From Chelydra serpentina (taxonomy: Eukaryota > Chordata > Testudines > Chelydridae), in assembly GCA_037349315.1 (NCBI GenBank), contig JBAIAC010000007.1, positions 4,836,001-4,900,000 on the forward strand: DNA of 64,000 bases. The letters are read 5' to 3'. The notes below the pieces were generated by a model. It saw nothing but the letters and a program-made list of their open reading frames with translations, made no database searches and was not told the origin of the DNA. The position numbers were made by a program, and so were the translations under genes. This document shows, in pieces, positions 1 to 11,884 of the stretch; the first letter of the stretch is position 1; each line of letters opens with the position of its first letter.

Positions 1-306
1 CTCAGTCCTTCAACTCTTCTCACTCTCAGCTCCTCGCACGCAACACCACAAACTGAAGGGAACTCCTTTTTAAATCCAGGTGCCCTGATTAGACTGCCTG
101 TCTTAATTGATTCTAGCAGGTTCTTCTTAATTGGCTCCAGGTGTCCTAATTAGCCTGCCTGCCTTAAATTGGTTCCAGAAAGTTCCTGCTTGTTCTAGTG
201 CAGCCCCTGCTCTGGTCACTCAGGGAACAGAAAACTATTCATCCAATGGCCAGTATATTTGCCTTCTATCAGACTTCTGTACCCCGCTTGTCTGGGTCTG
301 TCACAT
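1..306 (+). mobile_element. Probable LTR, 3' portion (cut by window start)
   Basis: The segment ends in a TCTGTCACA terminus, as an LTR ending in CA would. It contains two diverged copies of a unit of about 50 bp (near 79-130 and 139-190, sharing CCAGGTG..CCT.ATTAG.CTGCCTG). The composition resembles a turtle LTR I recall, but the 5' end lies outside the window, so neither a TSD nor the class can be read. It may instead be an unrelated tandem duplication. Confidence 0.35.
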
Positions 307-1120
307 ATTATATAAACACACATTACACAGACAATACCCATGCCAATTATAAATTATACTATGCACACCAATTATATAATATTAAGCTACGTATATGCAC
401 ATTATGCACACACATCTTTTTGAGAGGCGTTTATGAGTTTTTAAGCTAGCAGAATCAGATAGTCACATGTTGCAATATATAATGGCGTTTCCCAAAGATT
501 TCCATATATACGCTAAGTGAAATTATATCTGTGGCAAAATATAGCGTGATTGTTAATTCTGAACCATGTTGACGTTGCAACCCTTTTTGCTTTAATCTAA
601 ATTGCTCTTTTCAGTGTATTTATATTAGAATTCAGAAACAAATGCAGTTTTCCCCCAAGCCCCCCACCCCACACACTTTTTATTGTACTGGATTGAATGC
701 ACATATGTTATTATGGGCCTCTTTTTGAAATTTACAAAGGAAATGCACACTGACTATATCGTATGCACCAAATCAATGAAATATCCTGTGTTTTCTATTC
801 ATTAAGCCCCTAAAGCACTATGTGCAAATTCCCTCACTTTAATTACACACCTCGGGGATGTGCAAGCCAAAAAAGGAGGCAGTCAGACAAAAAGCCAGGT
901 CTCTGCCAAAAGGGAAAAAAAATAAAACTGGTAAACATTTATTTTCAGCAGGGAAATCTGCTATTAATTCATATAGTGATTTTCCCCAGCTGAAATAATG
1001 AGGCAAGCCAAGTGAACCAAATGTTCACAGTGAGCAAACATGAACAGCAGGAAATCAGCCCATCTCCTATTTACATGTTTATTCCGTCAGCATTTGAAGA
1101 ACATTTGCACGATCGTCTTG
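307..1120. other. AT-rich intergenic sequence, nothing recognised
   Basis: The stretch is A+T rich, with short ORFs only and no element that I recognise. There are many TATA/ATAT words around 300-500 and a C-run near 660. No exon-like frame is visible. Confidence 0.6.
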
Positions 1121-1373
1121 GAGTCAAGAGTCAAAGTTTACTCACACTCCTGCCTATGTGATAACACGTGCTGTTCGCGCTAGCCTCCGAGACTCCCAGA
1201 TCTGACACTCTGTTACCCCGGGGTTCTTTCAACCCAAAGCTCTTGGTAGCTTTTACTCTGTGCGAGGTGGTGTCAGCAAATAAATCAGGGGAGACACGGT
1301 GGTCCGAGCGATAGATGGCTGGCACAAACAGGACAACACAAGAGTGCTTTCACTTAAAGCTAAACTTTACTTA

Positions 1374-1667
1374 GGGTACGTCTACACTACCTGCCCGATT
1401 CGGCGGGTAGCGATCGATCTTCTGGGGATTGATTTATCGCGTCTCATCTAGACGCGATAAATCGATCCCAGAAGCGCTCCCCGTCGACTCCGGAAATCCA
1501 GCTCGGCACGAGGAGTAAGCGGAGTCGTCGGGGGAGCGAGCCTGCGCCGCGTGGACCCGAAGTAAGTAAATTTAATTCGATCTAAGATACGTCAACTTCA
1601 GCTACGCTATTCTCGTAGCTGAAGTTGCGTATCTTAGATCGATCCCCCCACTAGTGTAGACCAGGCC
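1374..1667. mobile_element. Double-hairpin MITE (copy 1)
   Basis: This non-autonomous DNA element is bounded by inverted termini: GG(N4)GTCTACACTA on the left and its complement TAGTGTAGAC(N4)CC on the right. It is flanked by TA on both sides (1372-1373 and 1668-1669), consistent with a TA target duplication. Inside are two long hairpins, 1419-1444 with 1449-1473 and 1578-1605 with 1614-1641, separated by a CpG-rich core. It has no coding capacity. A related copy lies at 40643-40909. The folded structure recalls the MITE-like elements reported in crocodilians (Chompy), but I cannot confirm that identity. Confidence 0.75.
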
Positions 1668-4600
1668 TAAGTCTCAAGCACTTACACACGTCCGCAACAG
1701 GTTCGGAAAACACCCCCAACCCTTGATAATTGCCGAAGCTGAGTGCGGCTCTCGAGTTGCACCGCGGCAGCCCATGTGCCAGTGGGGAACACAATATGCA
1801 TCCAGAGGGAGAGTCCAGTCCTGAAGAGTTCCCCTACCGCAAACGTTTCCCTGTGTCAGGACTGTACTCACCAGTGATGCTTTTTACATCTGTGGTAAAA
1901 ATGCGGAACCACATTCGTTTATTTCCGGTAACAGCAAAGTCAGATCCTCTCCCTTATGAGCGGCATGAACACTTTACCATGCATTTGGGCCTGACCCCGC
2001 ATTCCTTCTGCGCCCCACATTGCCATTGACGTCGGTGGGAGTCTGACATGCAAGACTTTTGCCCTAATCTATATAACTAAGTTTTGTTTTCAAATGTATG
2101 CTACATCCAGATCATGTATCTGAGCCATCCTTACTCATGCAACTTATTCCAGTAAAGTCACTGGACTTGCTCCCGTGCGTAAGGGGTTTCGAGATTAGGT
2201 CCCTGGGCCTTAACAGGCTATGGAAATGTAATAACTAGGAACGGTATTTGTCAGAAAAAACAGTGTTTCATACCTAAATTCAACATTACTTAAGATTGTA
2301 AACTCTTTGGGGCAGGGACTGTCTTCTCACTGTGTGCGCATAATATGCCTAAAACAATGGACTTTGCTTCCTTGTTTAGGGCCTCTTGGTGCTCCCAGAA
2401 TTCAAACAAATAATAATGACAGCATCTGTATTGAATTTAAACACTAGGGAAGCGCATCTGATCAGAAAGCAAGTCAGCCGTTACATCATTTTAAATTGCA
2501 AAGATTCTTCCTGTAACTCTCAGTTTTTATATTGTCCTTTACACTCGGGAGCTCCCGGAGGAGGACATGCCAATTTTAACTAGTGCGCACTTGATGGTAT
2601 TTTTTCCAGAGTGTTATGTTAAGAATGGGGTTCCCTTCATGAGTTTTTAATTCCCGTGAACGATCATTCAGATTATAATCTGAAAACTCCTCCAGAGCAA
2701 AAAACAAACAACCTCCCACCCCCACACTTTTGACCAATGAAGAGAACTTTTAAGGGTCCAATCCTGTGGGGTGGAGTACTTTCAATTCCCACTGAAGTCA
2801 CAGCTGTCAAAAAGCCCCTGCAGGATTTTTCCACAAAGAGTTGAATAATGTAGAATACATTTTTAAGAGCCACATTCCCAAAGTTCAAGTGTAAAGTAGC
2901 AATAGTTTAACTAACAGAGTCAATATCTTTCACAATAGCAAAAAATACCACCCACCATGGTTATAAACGAGTCTATTTATTGATCAGCACCTGCGAAGAT
3001 CCTCATTATCAGCACAACACTATAAATTAAATAAGCGTTTTCAAAGAAAGTTGTTAGATGTAATGAACATTATTGGGAGGAAACCCCCAAGTCTGGACAA
3101 AAGTGTCAATCAGTAATTTAACATATCGGAATTTAAATGTACTTGTATTATAGTTTGAGATCATGGCAGATTTTTGATATCAATAGGAGGTTTTATGCTT
3201 TAGCACAAGTACGTATGGGGTAAAGTCATTGTTAAAGTGCTGCTCTCTCCAAATCAAAATTAGCATCTACCAAAGCTTTCTCTAAATAATTTTTAGCAGA
3301 TATATTTTATTCATTGCTAAGAAAAATGATGCACGAGGAATCTTTTTTCCTGTTCTATCAGAAGCAGCAATGCCCTATTAATTTTGACAGACAACTTGGC
3401 ATTAGCCACTTTAAAATCCAACATGGGATAAAGTTATGGATTACTAGTCTTTCTAGGTTTTTGTCAAGAGATGAGCATTTTGCCAGATTTTTTTAATAAT
3501 ATGCCAAGAGCTTTGTCAGTCCGTTTGTTTAGCTCTGCATGGTTATGCCAGTATTTTTCAACCACCCGACTGTGTGTTACACTGCCCATCACTGCTTTCC
3601 TAGCTCCTCCCCTGCAATTAGACAAAGTCAACATAGCAATCATTCTGGGCAGCCCTGAGGTACCTGCAGCTATCAACAGTCCAGATTCCCAGTCCTGATG
3701 AACAAGCTTTGCTTATTCAATGAATCACTGCCTCAATTAGGGCTGTTGGTTATATCTGGGCAATTTATCACAAACACAACAGATGGGACTGATAACACTA
3801 AACACATTTAAGTCATCACCTAAGAAGGAAAAAAATCCAGAAAGAAATAGGAGCAAACATGCAAGGCAGCTTGCAATCAGGAACCAGTTACCATGCCTAC
3901 TGAAGCCTGTGCTAAAGAATGCGCTGGCTGACACACAGAACTCAATGAAAAGATGAAAAAAATGTGCAGGCAATACTACTTTGGCAGGGATGGTGGGGAA
4001 TCTGAGACGGAGCTGCTGGTATGGAAGGATCTCACTGCATGCAATTTGCAAACATGCCAATTCAATGGCATGTGATAGACACTAGATGGAATTTAAAGGT
4101 CTTAGGGTCTTAAAGAGCTGGAATGGCACAAGAAAATTCTGGATAGCAAAAATGGCAGTCGCTCTGACAAAGCAGTGTTGCACATTTAAATCTATATTAG
4201 AGACGCAAGGAGATAGTTTACAGAAATTCATCCTCTAACAAACAATCTCCTCCATGCTCCCTCGATTTACTTGCATCGTACAGTATCTTTGCATGGCAAC
4301 GATGAAAAGGTCTGTATTAGCGCGGCTGAGTTTCCAGAGACATTCCCCTGGCTTCCAGCATGGGGGGGAGGGGAGAGGGGTCTAAAGAGCAATTACAGTG
4401 CTACCGAACTCATGATGCAACTTCAGAATGATCTAAATTTGAACTGGATTTCCCAGATTTTTTTTTTTTTGATGGGTGGGTGGGAATATTGGGGAGGCAG
4501 GGTTGAAGGAGGGGAGAAAGGTACGGATAGAGTAACAGAGGGAGAGGATAGGCATGGTTGGAGCAATGAAAAAACAAAACCCTGCACTAATTCCACCAGA

Positions 4601-5096
4601 GTTATTTCCATACGCACTGCATGTCCCCAGATTTCGTTCATGTCTTATAACACTACGGCATCGCTCAAGTTACTTTTAAGGATCTGTTTTTTCAATCAGT
4701 GTCAGGGCATTTGACTATTGTTCTGGAAAAGGTTTTTGGGGCAGATGGGCAGTCTATTTATTTCTCAATGTCTGGGATGTTTTCAGACAAGACTATGTTG
4801 ATCACGGGTATGACCCAGCGTCGGGCCCAAGCTTCAGAGTTAGAAGTTGGAGCTGAAGTTCTTCAAAGTCTGCAGTGATAAGAGCCGGGGGTTTTATTCA
4901 GCATGTTACCGAAGAAGGGGGCCAGACACAAAGTTTGGATCTGAATCTCAATCCATACCCCAAAGTTCAGGTGTGTTTGGATGTGACATTTTTAGGTCAG
5001 CCCCTTCTCTACTAAAACTTATGGCCAGATCTTCAGATTGCGTAGAAAATGACTGGACGGATGTGGAGAAATGTCTGGAGGAGGAGGGACTGTTCA
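1668..5096. other. Intergenic sequence, mostly unclassified
   Basis: There is no gene here. 2020-2050 and 2775-2800 carry fragments of the short CATTGACTTCAATGGG-type palindromic repeat. 2297-2375 resembles the 3' tail of a MIR-like SINE (TCTTTGGGGCAGGGACTGTC). The MITE at 1374-1667 seems to sit inside an older repeat, since the flanks 1120-1370 and 1670-2030 differ in composition from their surroundings, but I cannot name it. Poly-T lies at 4459-4470. Confidence 0.45.
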
Positions 5097-5104
5097 GTTT
5101 AGAG

Positions 5105-5558
5105 CAGGGGTCTCAAACACGCAGCCCGCGGGTGACCCGCCGGGCTCCCCGCGCCCCCCCATTCCCTCCCCCCCCTTTTTTTTTACCCCCAGGCAGTTCC
5201 GGCCGCCAGACAGTTGTTCTGGCAGTGGGAACTGCCTGGGGGTAAAAAAACCAACCCCCCCCCAAAAAAAACGGGGGGCGGGGGTGGGGCACGGGGAGCC
5301 CGGCGGGCCGCAGGGAAGAGCTCCGCGGGCCGCATGGGAAGAGCTTCGCGGTTTCTGGGAGGGAGGGGGGAGGAGCGGGAAGCTGTGTGCACAGGGGAGG
5401 AGGCAGAGAAGGGGTGGAGAAGGGGCAGGGCCTAATGGAAGGGGTGGAATGGGGGCGGGGCCGGGGGCAGCAAGGCAGCGGGGGTCAGTGATGCCGCCCT
5501 CGGGCCAATGCACTAGTCTTCATGCGGCCCTCGTGGTAATTTGAGATTGAGACCCCTG
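5105..5558. mobile_element. Non-autonomous hAT transposon, GC-rich
   Basis: A 454-bp element starts CAGGGGTCTCAA and ends TTGAGACCCCTG, giving hAT-type inverted termini. It is flanked by a perfect 8-bp duplication, GTTTAGAG at 5097-5104 and 5559-5566, which is the hAT signature. A perfect 23-bp inner inverted repeat pairs 5178-5200 with 5228-5250. The interior is extremely GC rich with G and C runs. The long overlapping frames across it on both strands are compositional and encode no transposase. The intact TSD suggests a fairly recent insertion. Confidence 0.9.
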
Positions 5559-5689
5559 GTTTAGAGGGAAGTTAAGCGAGAACATGAGGCGATAAATAAA
5601 AGCATCAGATTTACCACTCATTGTAAAATAAAAATGAGAACAAAAAGGGTGGGGGGGAAGGGGTGCCGAACCAAAAGAAACAATTTAAA

Positions 5690-6045
5690 ACTGATCCAAG
5701 GAAACACCGTTTAACAAGATACAGTTAACCTATGGAACTCGCTGCCACAAGGTATCATTGAGTTCAAAAGCATAGCAGGATTCAAAAAAAGAAAAAAAAA
5801 AGATAAGGCCTTTATAAGGGCAGTGAGATCATCGACATTTACATTAGATGGGATAAAAAATGTGAGTAACATACACTCTCACACTGAAGGGCATAAGTCA
5901 CCCATTAAGTGACAGGGTTAGGAAACAACTTCCCCTATGGCAGGTTATTTCCTAATGGTCAGTTCCAGGGTTTCTAGCGCGTCCCTCTCAAGCGTCTGTG
6001 AGCAGCAGCTGGAGTAGCAGGCCACTGGTCCTAGCCGCAATGACC
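5690..6045 (+). mobile_element. CR1 LINE 3' fragment
   Basis: The segment aligns by eye with the 3' region of old CR1 copies. It encodes a degenerate end of ORF2 (words for 'WNSLP' and then 'F K.IAGFKK') and a 3' UTR with the phrase CTATGGCAGGTTATT. The tail is truncated, as it lacks the terminal ATTCTATG repeats. It is non-coding now. Confidence 0.65.
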
Positions 6046-6474
6046 GTTTTGATGGTTTTGTTAATTTCACCTTGAGCTAGCACATTTATTCCAATATAAA
6101 TTCTGCACGTGAAGATTCGATTGTGTCAAAGTGATAGACTTTCTTGAGGAGCTATTTTGGTTTTTTCCTGGTAATCCCATGAATTTTTGGCCTCAGCTAG
6201 TCCTTCTGACCATGTTCCCTTCCCGGTCTGCACCCCTGTGGGCAGAAAGAACCATGCACTGTAGAGTCTACACAGAGGAACCCATGAATTCTTTAGGGAA
6301 CGTCCTAGCCTGTATGTGATAAGGGGAGCACATTTGTATTCTTTAACATAAAACTGGGCATTAAAATATGACTCCTGACTGTGGTGCCAGGCTCTAAATG
6401 ACTCTAAATGACCGTGGTGCCAGGCTCGCAAACATATTTCGTCATAACCCACGTGTAATTAACGTTGCAAGTTA
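6046..6474. other. Intergenic sequence with a small tandem duplication
   Basis: No gene is recognised. A duplicated unit of about 30 bp lies at 6378-6428 (GTGGTGCCAGGCTC twice, with CTAAATGACT repeated between). Confidence 0.5.
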
Positions 6475-6540
6475 AGGACTTGATTCAAAGCCAATGGAAA
6501 GACTCCTATTGATTCCCATGAACTTTGGAGCAGACCCTAT
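6475..6540. repeat. Short palindromic repeat, GATTCAAAG type
   Basis: An imperfect palindrome of about 65 bp. The left side reads TTGATTCAAAGCCAATGG and the right side CCATGAACTTTGGAGCAG. It belongs to the family with cores related to TGAAGTCAATGGGA that is repeated at 8710, 18824 and 41770. Confidence 0.6.
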
Positions 6541-8424
6541 GCCAGAAGACAACGTGTAAACTCATTCACGTGGCAACGGTTACACGGACAACCACTGGAT
6601 GATGAAAGTGGCCTCCCTCGTTGGATCTCATTCCAACAGGAGTTCTCTCTCCCTCCAACTTTAGAGACAGGCTGCCCCTTGCAGTCCCAGATTTCGACAA
6701 CGATCGCATGCGGCAGCCAATCTGCTACCAAAGTGTAGAGATTACAGGGCTCTGCCTGCAGTTGACCTAGCGTGGCTGTACTGTCGGGGGGAGAGGAAGG
6801 ATTCTGGTACCCCATGCAGTGGGTCAACACTCCCTGAGCCCTGCAGAACCCAGCTGTCTGAGGGCTTCCAGGAACCGAGGGTGAGGCGATGTTTGGAGAA
6901 CGGATGGGACCAGTAGATCTGTGGCTGTGCATATGTACCATGGAACAAAAGTGTAGCCAGACAGCTGCAGCTAAGGCTGGGGTGTAGCTCTTCTAAGGAA
7001 TCCATAGACCCCTATGGAGGTCCCATGCTGGGGACAGGATTTGGCTTAAAATAATGAATCTCTCTTATGGCCCACAAGTGTCCCCCTGGTTTTATTATTA
7101 GCACTAACCATGGAGCCAGTGTACAGCCAGTTTGCGATAAACATTTTAGAAATGTCTTGCCTATAAGACCTGATATTCTTGCCTTGGACTTTAAGAGGCC
7201 AGAGGTGTCATCAGTGAAGAAATTGCCACGGTAGAATGTCGCACCCCAAAGATCTGCATCACTGCTGGGTGCCCCGTCCATGCTGATAGGGATTCCGGCT
7301 GGATAGCAGGGACGGCAGAAAGGCACCATAATGCTGGAAGGGGACAAACAGATCAGGCATTGCAGACAGTTGCTAGAGGCTATGCCTAAAAATTCTCTAT
7401 GGCCAGAGTTTTCCCAAGAGTGCACAGCACTCACAATTGGGGCCGGATTTTCCAGTACAGCTCATCTCCTTGCTAGGCATCAAAATAAGGGGTAGGATAA
7501 ATCTAACCCTTATGTAAGTTCCTAAATGGAAGCTGAGCTCCACGACTCATTGCTATGCTGCTGGGCACAGCAAGGTGTATACATGGGGTGGGGGGAGCAT
7601 AGGCGCCACAAAGGAGCTGGTTGTAGCGCCCTGATTCTAGGGCCATTTCTATGCTGGCTTTAGAGCAGCCTGAGGGCTGCTCTGAGTTACACTGAATATC
7701 CATCTGCCAGCCAGGGGTTGAGGAATGTGCATCCTACAACACCGCCTATGCCAAGGGCTTCTGGGAATGAGGTGATGTGGGAGCCAGCCACACCACCTCT
7801 ATAGCAGCTGGGTAGATCTGGCAACTTCCCGGTCCCTTTGAGCTGCTACATCAGAGGGGAGAATATGGCTATTGGCATCTCATCATTTGACTCAAGGACT
7901 GGCACCAAGCCTCTTCTGCTCTGGACTGATTTCAACCCTCCATTTTACAGTTTCTGCTGTCAGAATGTTCTGTCACTTCATTTCCCCACTGACTTTCATT
8001 CAGCCCTCCCTTGGCTTGAAAGCCTGGGGAGCTTTTTAAAAAAGTCCCTATTTTATTTATATAAATAACTGAAAACACCGAGAGATGGAGTCTGCTCACT
8101 GGATGGGCTCTCTCTCGGCTCCTTCCTAACAGATTTATTGTACTGGGACATGTACATGTAGTGCCCATGGACGGCACCAAATTGACAGCAAAGACGACCG
8201 AGGACCCTCTCTGCAGCTACCAAATAGATCTAGCAGAAGTGCCAGCTTCCAGGAAATGTGGCTCAGTCTCAGAGGCATGGCCGCAAAGGGGGAAAGGGAG
8301 TTTTAGTCTCCCTGTCCCAGGTTAGCCGTAGTCTTTCTGCTGACCCACCTAAGAAAGGCATCACACCTCAAGAGAAAGGATGCCCTTGTGGCTAAGGTAG
8401 TGTCCTAGGACAGCTAGTTAAGGT
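6541..8424. other. Intergenic sequence, nothing recognised
   Basis: Minus-strand frames at 6537-6941 and 7012-7434 show no domain, no plausible splice-site context and no family resemblance. I treat them as chance. Composition is even and no terminal repeats are visible. Confidence 0.5.
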
Positions 8425-8675
8425 ACCTCTATAGCCACCATCACTGTAGTATCTGAGCATCTCATGATCCAGAATGTATTTACCCGCACAATTCCCCTGG
8501 GAGGTAGAGAGCGTCTCTTATCCCCATTTTATAGATGGGGAACTTTGCCACAGAGACATTAAGTGATTTGGCCGAAGACACAGGAAGTCTGTGCTGGAGC
8601 AGAAACTTGAATCTAGGTCTCCCACATCCTAGGCGCATGCCCCAAATACTGGATCATCCTTCCTCTGGCTTTAAT
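8425..8675 (-). mobile_element. MIR-like CORE-SINE
   Basis: On the minus strand this is a tRNA-derived SINE. Plus-strand landmarks are CCCCATTTTATAGATGGGG near 8521-8539, then AAGTGATTTGGCC and the reverse of a tRNA B-box region near 8600-8625. The 3' part (CTATAGCCACCATCACTGTAGTATCTGAGCA) lies at 8429-8460. It is diverged and immobile. Confidence 0.75.
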
Positions 8676-8709
8676 TCCCTGTTCCCCCATAGATTTCCTG
8701 TGGAACTGA

Positions 8710-8771
8710 GGCCCTGATTCAAAGTTAATAGAAAAACTGCCATTGACTTCAGTTGGCTTTGAATCGGGCCC
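8710..8771. repeat. Short palindromic repeat, GATTCAAAG type
   Basis: The ends are near-perfect inverted repeats: GGCCCTGATTCAAAG at 8710-8724 and CTTTGAATCGGGCCC at 8757-8771. Between them lies CATTGACTTCAGTTGG. The whole unit is only 62 bp. Confidence 0.75.
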
Positions 8772-8910
8772 ATATCACTTTGTCTCTCAATTCCCCATCT
8801 GTAAAATGGGGTTAATACTACTTCCTTCCTCCTGCCCTTTCCCTGCCTTGTCTATTCGTCACTGCAGGGACTGTTTCTTACTATCCATTTGCACAGCTCC
8901 TAGCAAAGCG
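8772..8910 (+). mobile_element. MIR-like SINE fragment
   Basis: It contains TCCCCATCTGTAAAATGGGG (8793-8812) followed by a tail with GCAGGGACTGTTTCTTACTATCC and GCACAGCTCCTAGCA. These are the middle and 3' parts of the amniote MIR-like SINE. The tRNA head is missing and the palindromic repeat abuts it directly. Confidence 0.6.
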
Positions 8911-10180
8911 GGCTTGAACTTGACCTTGGCCAGGTCACCTCGGTGCTACTGTAGCACAGCTCAGAAACAGTAAGAAATGCAGTTCTTGCACTGCACTGTT
9001 TCACCTTTACGTTTAACCGGGATGTACGTAGTTAGAAAACGAGTTTGCAATCTCTTGCAAGAGGCTCCCACAGCAATAGGCTCTCTTGCAATAGGCTCTC
9101 GGATCAGAGAGGCGAGCCTTTTGCAGAAAAGGCCCCCTTAGCTGGATGCTCAGAAATGAGCATTTTAATTAAAGCTTTTAGTCTCGCATGCATTTCACGG
9201 TTTAGACGTCGTGACAAGTGTTTCTCTTCATGTGCGCTTTCAGACTGCTGTGCCAAGCAAAATGGAGACAGCCATCTTTTAAACGGATATTGTGGTGCTG
9301 ACAATAGCCAAGAAATTAAAGGGTAAGGTGACTATGTCCTTGCAAACTCGTGCCATGGTGCCTAGATATTGCCGTGCTTCCTGCCTCGTAAGATGGGGCA
9401 ACATCACGAGTTGGCTACGGTAACTAGGCAGGATGTATCTTCCTTCATTTATAATTTCCTGGCTTCTATTGCATCCTGACGTAAACCTGCTACTTACTGT
9501 AACTATCCACCCGACCCCACCTTTCCCTGTATTGAAATGTGTTTATAAGGAATGTGGCGGAGATTTGAGAAACGAAGGCCCCGATCTTGCTCTGAGTAAA
9601 GGTGCAGTGACTTCCTGTGAGTCTAGAGCTAAGAACCAGTGTCAAAGCTAATAGATGCTAATATACCACAGCAGTCTCGCTGCTACCAACACCATGGCTG
9701 GATTAGGAAAGAGCCGCTCTCTAGCCGTGGTACATGATGCCACTATGTTCTACATATGTGTGCTGTCCCCTCTGCCATAGTATTGCTGCTCAGTGCTATC
9801 TGATCTTGCACATGGACAGTGCTCCTTCAGGATAATAGCACTTTGCCCAGCCACTGCTGTCCTGTCGTTTCCTCAGCCCCCATTTTCAGGTCTGTTTCTA
9901 CTGCTGCTGGCCTTATGTCCTCTCCCTAGGCCCTCCTTCATTCCCAGCTAGCCTTCTGTCTATTCTCCACTGTGTTCTGCAGTTCTGTGATGCTGGGATA
10001 GCTTCAGGAGCACCATAATAAAGGGTGTAGATTGGGCTTCTCACCAATAAAACACCCCTGATTTTAAAAAATATATGAAATCGGTGTTTGTCCAAACACA
10101 CACCGGAAATGGTTGCTTAATTTGGGTTGACTTCACCCCTCTCCCAGTGCTGTTTTTACAGGCGATGCCTGTCCTTCTAA
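8911..10180. other. Intergenic sequence, nothing recognised
   Basis: Only short frames are present. A 13-bp word, GCAATAGGCTCTC, is duplicated near 9071 and 9087. No terminal repeats or exons are visible. Confidence 0.5.
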
Positions 10181-10448
10181 GGGTGTGTCTACCTCGCATC
10201 TAGAAGCAAGCCTTCCCGCCCAGGCCCACAGACCTGTGTTTGCTAGCGCGCTGAAACTATCTGCATAGTCATTGCTTTGACTTTGTGGCTCTGGCAGGAG
10301 CTCCACGCAACTCTCCAGACTTCAGAGCGCAAGCCACGACATGTACACCGCTGTTATTAGTGCACTATCACGAGCCCGCCCACCCCAATCACAAGTCTGT
10401 GGACCTGGGCTGGGAGGCTCCCACCCCGATGCATGTGTAGACTAGCCC
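10181..10448. mobile_element. MITE with GTCTAC termini
   Basis: The left end GGGTGTGTCTACCTCGCATC pairs imperfectly with the right end GATGCATGTGTAGACTAGCCC. The inverted similarity continues inward: CGCCCAGGCCCACAGACCTG near 10219-10238 against AGTCTGTGGACCTGGGCTGG near 10395-10414. It is non-coding. It shares its terminal word with the elements at 1374, 29951, 40643 and 45848. Confidence 0.65.
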
Positions 10449-10565
10449 GTTGAGCAATGCAGGCTACCGGGGTGCGATTTCTAAAATGTGCGAATGTGCT
10501 GCGCATTAATTGGCCCATGTAGACCCTGCTGGTGTGCACTGGAGGATCCCTAGTGCGCTTTACCA
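10449..10565. repeat. Fragment of a second DNA-element family
   Basis: This directly abuts the preceding MITE. It contains GGGGTGCGATTTCTAAAATG and GCGCATTAATTGGCCCATGTAGACCC. I recall this as part of another chelonian repeat ending in GGGTCTACATGGGCC, but only a part is present and no TSD is seen. Confidence 0.4.
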
Positions 10566-11854
10566 TAGAGGTTTTTGAAACAGTGCTTCGTTACAATGCC
10601 CTAGGGAAGGAAGAGACAGCCACGAGAAACCCACATTTTTGGACATCTACACAGAACTAAAAAAATATAAATGCTAAAAATAGACTCCAAAAACTAAAGG
10701 AACGAAGCCCCAAAACCAGAAGCCTTAGATGAAGGCTAGATGTACACTCCAGCGCCTTAGATATTCATCAGTGACGCCATTCAGTGCAGTAGTTTTCACA
10801 GAAAATGGAAGCTCGTTCTCCTCTGAACGTCTGGAATGCCTGCAGCCCTAGGGGTGTGAGATCCAAGTGTCTGTCTGACTGAAGTCATCGACTTCAATGG
10901 GAGCAGGATCAGACCCAAAGCAAACTAATGTTCAAAGGTGTGGCTTCTATTTAAAAGACATAAGTGTGTTGGGGATGGGGGAGGGGGGGAAATGTGTCCT
11001 TTTTTTTTTACTAGGATTTGCTAAAATACTCTTTTGTCACTAAATAATATTGAAACTAACCGCCACTCAGACCAGCAGATGTAAAATGGAAGCAAATGTA
11101 TTATACATCACTGTCTTGGACATTAGTTCAGAAACGGCCGCCTATCATTCCCAACATCAAAGCAGCTCCCTTTACCAAGAGCTTGGCAGAAAGGATAAAG
11201 CGCTGGCTATTTACCTTGCGACCTGGTTCAAGTCCAAATTGAGCCTTTAATTTAAAAGTAGTTTGGTGGTCTCAGCTCAATCGCTCCCAGGCAGTTGACC
11301 GTATCACAAAAGCGCCATCCCTAGTTTAAACGCAATTTGGCAAGACCGGCATTCTCTGTTCAGAAGAGACCCTCGGCTAAACTAACACAGACGAAATTAC
11401 CTCTCCTATGCCATCCTAGAGATGGCAGTCTTCGAAACTGGGCCGAGGAGCCTCCGAATAAGAGCCCGTGGACACCCTCCAAACTGGCGAATGGATAAAG
11501 AAATCTGTTTGCAGAGCTGCGACTTTCAAGCCTGTTTCTTGAGCCAAAAGAGAAAATAAAAAGCAAACCACAGCATGGGCTTTTTAAGGATTCAGGCTCG
11601 CAGACCCAGGGTGATGACCTCAGGGAGATCAAAACACATTTGACATGATTATTGAAATAGCTAAAATTAAAAAGGTTATTTCCTTTTTTAAAAGCCATCT
11701 TGTAAATCACTGGCCTGGCCGTATTACAGGGTTAAGCAAACAGATACAATGATTAGCTCTTTTCAAAAATTCCAAATAGTGATGCTGCCAAAAGATGGTT
11801 CAAGAAGGAAACATTCTCTGTGATAAATATACATTAGTTGTTTCTTCCCATGTT
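10566..11854. other. Intergenic sequence, nothing recognised
   Basis: A fragment of the TGAAGTC..GACTTCAATGGGAGC palindrome lies at 10878-10915. A G-run and poly-T lie at 10976-11010. No exon is supported. The minus-strand frame at 11360-11710 has no recognisable family. Confidence 0.5.
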
Positions 11855-11884
11855 GAATTTTAAGCACAGGAGAAATTCCACTGA
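11855..11884. repeat. Left half of a palindromic repeat split by CR1
   Basis: AATTTTAAGCACAGGAG..TTCCACTGAAG matches the left half of the 'GGCCTGATCCTGCAAA' palindrome family. Its right half appears beyond the CR1 at 14075-14137. Confidence 0.4.

Noticed and set aside
4271..4714. 147-residue plus-strand frame
   Set aside because: It contains poly-T-encoded Phe and G-rich low-complexity sequence. No recognisable domain.
5071..5544. Overlapping 139-157-residue frames on both strands
   Set aside because: They lie within the GC-rich hAT element and result from composition. No domain is present, and both strands are open at once.
6475..8771. Repeated short palindromes as a CRISPR-like array
   Set aside because: Spacing is irregular over kilobases, the units are diverged, and the genome is vertebrate.
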